Shown here: positions 60,330-64,000 of the stretch, in pieces | Numbering within the stretch: the stretch's first letter is position 1 | Layout of the letters: each line of letters starts with the position of its first letter | Source: Paenibacillus vietnamensis | Lineage (GTDB): Bacteria > Bacillota > Bacilli > Paenibacillales > Paenibacillaceae | DNA: 64,000 nucleotides | Assembly: GCF_020169515.1 (NCBI RefSeq) | Contig: NZ_JAHMHW010000003.1 | Span: 186,001 to 250,000, forward strand | Reading direction: 5' to 3' | The notes under the pieces: model-generated | Told to the model about the DNA's origin: nothing | Databases searched by the model: none | What the model saw: only the letters and a program-made list of their open reading frames with translations | Translations under genes and position numbers: made by a program

Positions 60330-60941
60330 ATGTCCAACCTCTGTTATACCGTAATCGACTTTGAAACGAGCGGCCTCGATCCCGTCAAGGACCGTGTCAT
60401 CGAAATGGCTGCCATCCGCTGTGTGGACGGTCAAATCGCCAGCGAATTCAGCACGCTTGTGCGCTACGACGGCAAGCTTTCCCCGAAAATAACCGAACTG
60501 ACTGGCATTACGGATGAGATGACCGCAACCGGCATGGACGAGGATACCGCGTTCCGCATCCTGAACCGGATGATGGGCGATCATATTCTGATCGCGCATA
60601 ACGCCGCGTTCGATCTCAGCTTTCTTCATTACTCCCTTTTGCGAATCGCCGGCCGTTCGTTCCCGAACCGCTTTATCGATACGCTGACGATAAGCCGCGA
60701 CCGGCACGTCTATCCGCACACGCTCAAGGATATGAGCGACCGCTACGGCATTCCGCTGACGCGCGGGCACCGGGCGCTGAACGACGTCATCGCCTGCTGG
60801 GAGCTGTTCCGCAAGATGGACGAAGAAGCGCCCGTCCGCGATTACATGAACACGCTCGGCTACCTCCGAAAGTTCGGCCCGCCTGCCTGGAGCCCGCCAG
60901 ATGCGATTTTAACACCGATCGAGCTGAAATATGCTCGTTAA
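60330..60941 (+). CDS. DEDDh 3'-5' exonuclease (PolC/DnaQ type)
   Basis: 203 residues. ExoI VIDFETSGLDPVKDRVIEMAA, ExoII HNAAFDLSFLHYSLL, ExoIII HRALNDVIACWELF complete the DEDDh set with the catalytic His. The middle (DTLTISRDRHVYPHTLKDMSDRYGIPL) is normal. No polymerase or helicase domain follows. ATG 60330 is preferred; GTG 60315 is upstream in frame with no better ribosome binding site. Free-standing exonucleases of this size act in DNA or RNA turnover. Confidence 0.9.
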   Translation: MSNLCYTVIDFETSGLDPVKDRVIEMAAIRCVDGQIASEFSTLVRYDGKLSPKITELTGITDEMTATGMDEDTAFRILNRMMGDHILIAHNAAFDLSFLHYSLLRIAGRSFPNRFIDTLTISRDRHVYPHTLKDMSDRYGIPLTRGHRALNDVIACWELFRKMDEEAPVRDYMNTLGYLRKFGPPAWSPPDAILTPIELKYAR

Positions 60942-60968
60942 CAAGCGTGCATCTCACCCGCTCCGCCG

Positions 60969-62480
60969 TTATTCGGCAGCCAGCTTTGCGCGTTCCTTCC
61001 CCTTGTCCGACTCCCCGGCGTTTTTATTCGCGGCCTCGCGGTCCTGCTGCATTTCCTCGACGGACTTGACCTTCAGGCGGGCCGCCCCCTTGTAATCCCG
61101 GGTCGGGAGCAGCGGGCCTTCCTCCAGCCGCTTCCTCGCTTCGGAAATGGCTTCCGTATACTGCGGAAGCCACGCTTCCTGCGCAACCAGCATTTCGTCG
61201 ACCAGCTGCCAAATCTCCTTCGGATTGCAGACCGCTCCGACGAGCGGATCCATCATGAAAGCCTGGCGGAGCAGCTTGTCATCCCCATGGATTGCCGCTT
61301 CCACAGCCAGACGCTGAACGGAAATGCTGACGCTGCAGACGGCTGCGGGGCCAAGCGGGAGGTCGCCTACCAGCGGCATCGAAATGCCGTTCCGATCGAC
61401 GTAGCCCGGCGCTTCAATAATGGCGTCCGCCGGCAGATTGGCGATCACGCCTTTATTCTCGACGTTAAAGTGCCCCCGGTATACGCGTCCGGTTTCCAGC
61501 CCCTCGATAATGTAGGAGCCGTGCTCATGGCTGCGCTTCTCGCTCTTGTATTCAAAAGCCGGGTCCTTCATCCAGTTCGGAAAATCCGTCTCGAACCAGT
61601 TGCGCCCCTCCGTGCACACCCGCAAATAACCGCCCGTCTCGCCGTTGATCCAGGAGCCCAAATCGATCCATTCATGGATTTCCTCCGGACGCTTGCGGTA
61701 CCAGGGCACGTATTCGCTCAAATGGCCGTTGGATTCCGTACTGTAATAGCCGAAGCGGCGCAGCATATCGATGCGTACCTTCTCGGTCCGGCTGAAATCG
61801 GCATGGTTCTCGAACGCCTCGAGCAGCTTGCCCGTCAAATCCTCGCCGTTGTGCTTGATCTGGATATACCAGGTTTGATGGTTAATACCGGCGCAAATAA
61901 TGTCGACTTCCTCCTGCTTCAGGCCAAACGCTTCGGCAATTTGCCAATGTCCGCCCTGAACGCCGTGGCACAAGCCGATCGTGCGGACGCCGCCGTACTT
62001 GTTGCAAGCCCAGGTCAGCATCGCCATCGGATTCGCATAGTTCAGCAGCAGGACGTCCTTCGACGCCACCTCGCGGATATCCCGGCAAATATTCATCATT
62101 TCCGCGATGCCGCGCTGCCCGTACATGATGCCACCGGCGCTCAGCGTATCTCCGACGCATTGGTCGATGCCGTATTTGAGCGGGATGTCCACGTCCGTGG
62201 CGAACGCCTCAAGGCCTCCGACTCTTATCGTGCAAATCACGTATTTGGCGTCCTTCAAAGCCTCGCGCCGATCGGTCGTCGATTGGATCTTGATGGAAAG
62301 GCCGTTCTCGTCGATATCCCTTTGGCAAAGAGCCGTAACCATTTCCAGATTATGAGCGTTAATGTCCGTAAAAGCGACCTCGATACCGCGGAATTCTGGC
62401 ACCGCCAGCAAATCGCGGAGCAGCCCGCGCGTGAACCCGATCGAGCCCGCGCCGATAAACGTTATTTTAAAAGCAGACAT
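60969..62480 (-). CDS. GH4 glycosidase (alpha-galactosidase/alpha-glucosidase, MelA type)
   Basis: 503 residues. The NAD-binding start KITFIGAGSIGFTRGLLRDLL, the NAD loop CTIRVGGLEAF, VGDTLSAGGIMYGQRGI, NYANPMAMLTWACNKYGG and the metal-binding GLCHGVQGG (Cys and His) are all present. GH4 enzymes use NAD+ and Mn2+ through a redox-elimination route on alpha-galactosides or alpha-glucosides (melibiose-type) or phosphorylated disaccharides. Lacking the 6-P-binding features I can recognise, the MelA type is more likely. ATG 62480 follows CGGAGGCG. It lies next to its probable AraC regulator. Confidence 0.92.
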   Translation of the reverse strand: MSAFKITFIGAGSIGFTRGLLRDLLAVPEFRGIEVAFTDINAHNLEMVTALCQRDIDENGLSIKIQSTTDRREALKDAKYVICTIRVGGLEAFATDVDIPLKYGIDQCVGDTLSAGGIMYGQRGIAEMMNICRDIREVASKDVLLLNYANPMAMLTWACNKYGGVRTIGLCHGVQGGHWQIAEAFGLKQEEVDIICAGINHQTWYIQIKHNGEDLTGKLLEAFENHADFSRTEKVRIDMLRRFGYYSTESNGHLSEYVPWYRKRPEEIHEWIDLGSWINGETGGYLRVCTEGRNWFETDFPNWMKDPAFEYKSEKRSHEHGSYIIEGLETGRVYRGHFNVENKGVIANLPADAIIEAPGYVDRNGISMPLVGDLPLGPAAVCSVSISVQRLAVEAAIHGDDKLLRQAFMMDPLVGAVCNPKEIWQLVDEMLVAQEAWLPQYTEAISEARKRLEEGPLLPTRDYKGAARLKVKSVEEMQQDREAANKNAGESDKGKERAKLAAE

Positions 62481-62566
62481 GATAAATCGCCTCCGATTGT
62501 TCGTTTTGGTGTAAAGTCGTGAGATCTCCTCTACATTGTAGCAACGAAAAATCGGAGGCGTTATCA

Positions 62567-62608
62567 AAATCGTGACATGATAAGCGACGAGGTGTAAGAA
62601 ATCGTCAC
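62567..62608. promoter_or_regulatory. Candidate AraC-regulator direct repeats upstream of GH4
   Basis: AAATCGTGAC (62567-62576) and AAATCGTCAC (62599-62608) are direct repeats 32 bases apart, about three helical turns, in the short gap between the regulator and the GH4 gene. The second overlaps the regulator's stop codon. Confidence 0.35.
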
Positions 62609-63525
62609 TTTAGTTCAAAGTAACCCTTCTCGGCGTTATCTCCTCTGGCGTTGTTTCCGGCCCGGTATTGGACCGGCGTAACTCCCGCGTTCTTCTTGAA
62701 CCAGGCGTGAAAATATTCCCGGCTGCCTACGCCGATATATTCGCAGATGTCGGCCGCCGGAATGTCCGTTTGCCGAAGCAGCATCTTCGCTTTCTCCAAT
62801 CGCAGCTCGGTTAAATATTCGGTGATGCTCTGTCCGAGCCGCGCCCTGAAAATCCGGTGCAAATAACCGTGATTGAGGTTGACCGCCGCAGCGATATCTT
62901 TCACCTGAATATCCCGGTCATAGTTGTGGTGGATGAATTGCAGACACTTGTTCATGTACAAATCGTGCTGCTGGGGGCCGTTGTAGGCGGACTGCCGGTA
63001 AATGCGGGCAATTAGAACGAACAGCTGGTGAAACAGCAGGCCGACCATGACCCCCGGTTCCTTGCTCAGACTGTCCAGCTCGAGCACGAGCATTTTGAGC
63101 GTATGATACACCTCGCTGGAATCCTTAAGCACCAAATACGGGTCCGTTACGCACAGCAGGCTTTGCAAATCCCGGTCCTGCCCGGCCAGCTGCTTGACGG
63201 AGGCGGCGCCGTCCGGCTCCTTGCCCGCTTTGAACTCTACGTTCAGCATCCGGCACGGCGAATCGGGTTCGACGATCAATCGGTGCAGGACATTCCCGTT
63301 CAAGATGACGAATTCGCCTTTTTTCAGCTCGACCTGCGCGTGCGGAAGATCGTCCCTCTGGATTTCGATCCGGCATACGCCGCTTATAACGTACATAATT
63401 TCAACCGCGTCGTGGCGGTGAAAGGGCATATCGAAATTTTCCCATTGCTTGAAGTAGTAAGCGGTGGCAGCTGCGCAAGCATCCCGCTCCAGCCATTCCC
63501 GCTTGAACAATCCCGTTTGCGTCAT
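62605..63525 (-). CDS. AraC-family regulator with N-terminal cupin
   Basis: 306 residues. A cupin sugar-binding region (FHRHDAVEIMYVISGVCRIEI, LKKGEFVILNGNVLHRL) occupies residues about 30-120. The HTH pair at about 195-295 shows QVKDIAAAVNLNHGYLHRIFRARLGQSI and DICEYIGVGSREYFHAWFKKNAGVTP. It likely activates the GH4 gene 125 bases downstream in response to a galactoside. The start overlaps the stop of the membrane-protein gene by 4 bases. Confidence 0.9.
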   Translation of the reverse strand: MTQTGLFKREWLERDACAAATAYYFKQWENFDMPFHRHDAVEIMYVISGVCRIEIQRDDLPHAQVELKKGEFVILNGNVLHRLIVEPDSPCRMLNVEFKAGKEPDGAASVKQLAGQDRDLQSLLCVTDPYLVLKDSSEVYHTLKMLVLELDSLSKEPGVMVGLLFHQLFVLIARIYRQSAYNGPQQHDLYMNKCLQFIHHNYDRDIQVKDIAAAVNLNHGYLHRIFRARLGQSITEYLTELRLEKAKMLLRQTDIPAADICEYIGVGSREYFHAWFKKNAGVTPVQYRAGNNARGDNAEKGYFELK

Positions 63526-64000
63526 CGTCCGTCCGCTCCTTTCCGCCGTTTAAAGAAGAACGCGTACATCAGCACAAACAGAACAAACGCAAACAGCTCC
63601 TCGACAAGCAAATAATACGGATACGGACCGAAATAATCCAGGAAGGAAAAGGAGCCCGGCTTGCGCATCAGAAACATGTAATTGGCATCCAGCACGGAAT
63701 TGGCCCACCAGACAAAGGCTGCGACAAGGTTAATGCCCAGCATCGAATAGGACAGTGATTTCCAAGTCGGCCTGTAATCCTCGATCCAGGTCATATATAA
63801 CGAAGCAAGAATAATAGCCGCGTGCGCAACAAAAAATAGAAAAAAGCGGAAATGCGGGAACGCGTAATCCAGGCTGGGCGTCAGCAGCGCGATCGAAGCG
63901 CCGGCGATTCCCGCAAAGTAGAGAAACGGATAAAGCAGCCTGCTGCGGGTAGTCAGCATAATGATGGAGAGCAGCAGCGTAATCCCGCAAAGCTCCAAGG
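63522..64000 (-). CDS. YwaF/TIGR02206-family membrane protein, 5' end outside window
   Basis: The frame is open to the window edge. At least 158 residues with about five hydrophobic helices are seen, ending FVLFVLMYAFFFKRRKGADGR. HFRFFLFFVAHAAIILASLYMT and WWANSVLDANYMFLMRKPGSFS match the YwaF/TIGR02206 pattern. B. subtilis members are about 240 residues, so roughly the first third is missing. The function is unknown. The 4-base overlap with the AraC gene shows co-transcription. Confidence 0.8.
   Translation of the reverse strand, partial: LELCGITLLLSIIMLTTRSRLLYPFLYFAGIAGASIALLTPSLDYAFPHFRFFLFFVAHAAIILASLYMTWIEDYRPTWKSLSYSMLGINLVAAFVWWANSVLDANYMFLMRKPGSFSFLDYFGPYPYYLLVEELFAFVLFVLMYAFFFKRRKGADGR

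Overview
The window looks like a chromosomal segment of a Paenibacillus-type, spore-forming, high-GC Firmicute. Supporting signs are an S-layer-homology protein, strong AAAGGAGG-type ribosome binding sites, a Cse60-like sporulation protein, YesM/YesN-type two-component systems beside sugar-binding lipoproteins, CUT1 sugar ABC transporters, GH4/GH32/GH95 glycosidases and catabolite-response (cre) elements. No rRNA, tRNA, CRISPR array, intact transposon or phage was seen. The taxonomic call is an inference from gene content.

Layout. 1-4.7 kb: the end of an SLH protein, then housekeeping and resistance-type genes (DUF3243, a Bcr/CflA exporter, an AAC(3)-family acetyltransferase) and a small operon of a Gre-like factor and a Cse60-like protein. 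That operon is preceded by a previously unlisted 22-codon leader ORF. 4.9-7.8 kb: a four-gene operon (small membrane transporter, polyprenyl-phosphate phosphoribosyltransferase, divergent PAP2 protein, GT-C glycosyltransferase) that reads as a minimal polyprenyl-phosphate-pentose pathway. 7.9-9.0 kb: two GNAT acetyltransferases. 9.5-15.4 kb: an OmpR-type two-component system followed by a VTC-type polyphosphate polymerase, a DUF4956 membrane protein and a CotH-kinase lipoprotein with a very low-complexity tail. 15.7-22.1 kb: a LipO-like binding protein, a membrane-bound AraC regulator with a full-consensus cre site, and a GH95 glycosidase. 22.3-22.9 kb: a frameshifted nucleotidyltransferase.

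23.3-38.8 kb: one long minus-strand unit with two complete CUT1 permease pairs, two binding proteins (one fused to carbohydrate-binding-like modules), NHL-TPR, YIP1 and DUF5696 proteins, and two GH32 fructosidases. A ROK fructokinase upstream completes a plausible fructan/sucrose route. 39.0-39.5 kb: a short diadenylate-cyclase-domain protein.

40.6-52.7 kb is the most interesting region: an apparently undescribed biosynthetic cluster. It holds two acyl carrier proteins, an ATP-grasp ligase, a BtrH-like acyltransferase, a radical SAM/SPASM enzyme, a GT28-like glycosyltransferase, a PIG-L deacetylase, a full-length and a half-length KAS III-like protein, two paralogous zinc-ribbon methyltransferases and a dedicated three-gene ABC exporter. 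Eleven of these genes form one overlapping minus-strand operon. The combination recalls butirosin side-chain assembly but has no 2-deoxystreptamine genes and no modular PKS or NRPS. A 14-base LacI-type operator sequence occurs both at its upstream end and in the fructokinase promoter at its downstream end.

53.3-64 kb: a YesN/YesM two-component system with an orphan sugar-binding lipoprotein, an MFS transporter, a 28-codon basic small protein, a DEDDh exonuclease, a GH4 glycosidase with its AraC regulator, and the end of a YwaF-like membrane protein. Several intergenic spaces carry dispersed palindromic or tandem repeats, described individually.
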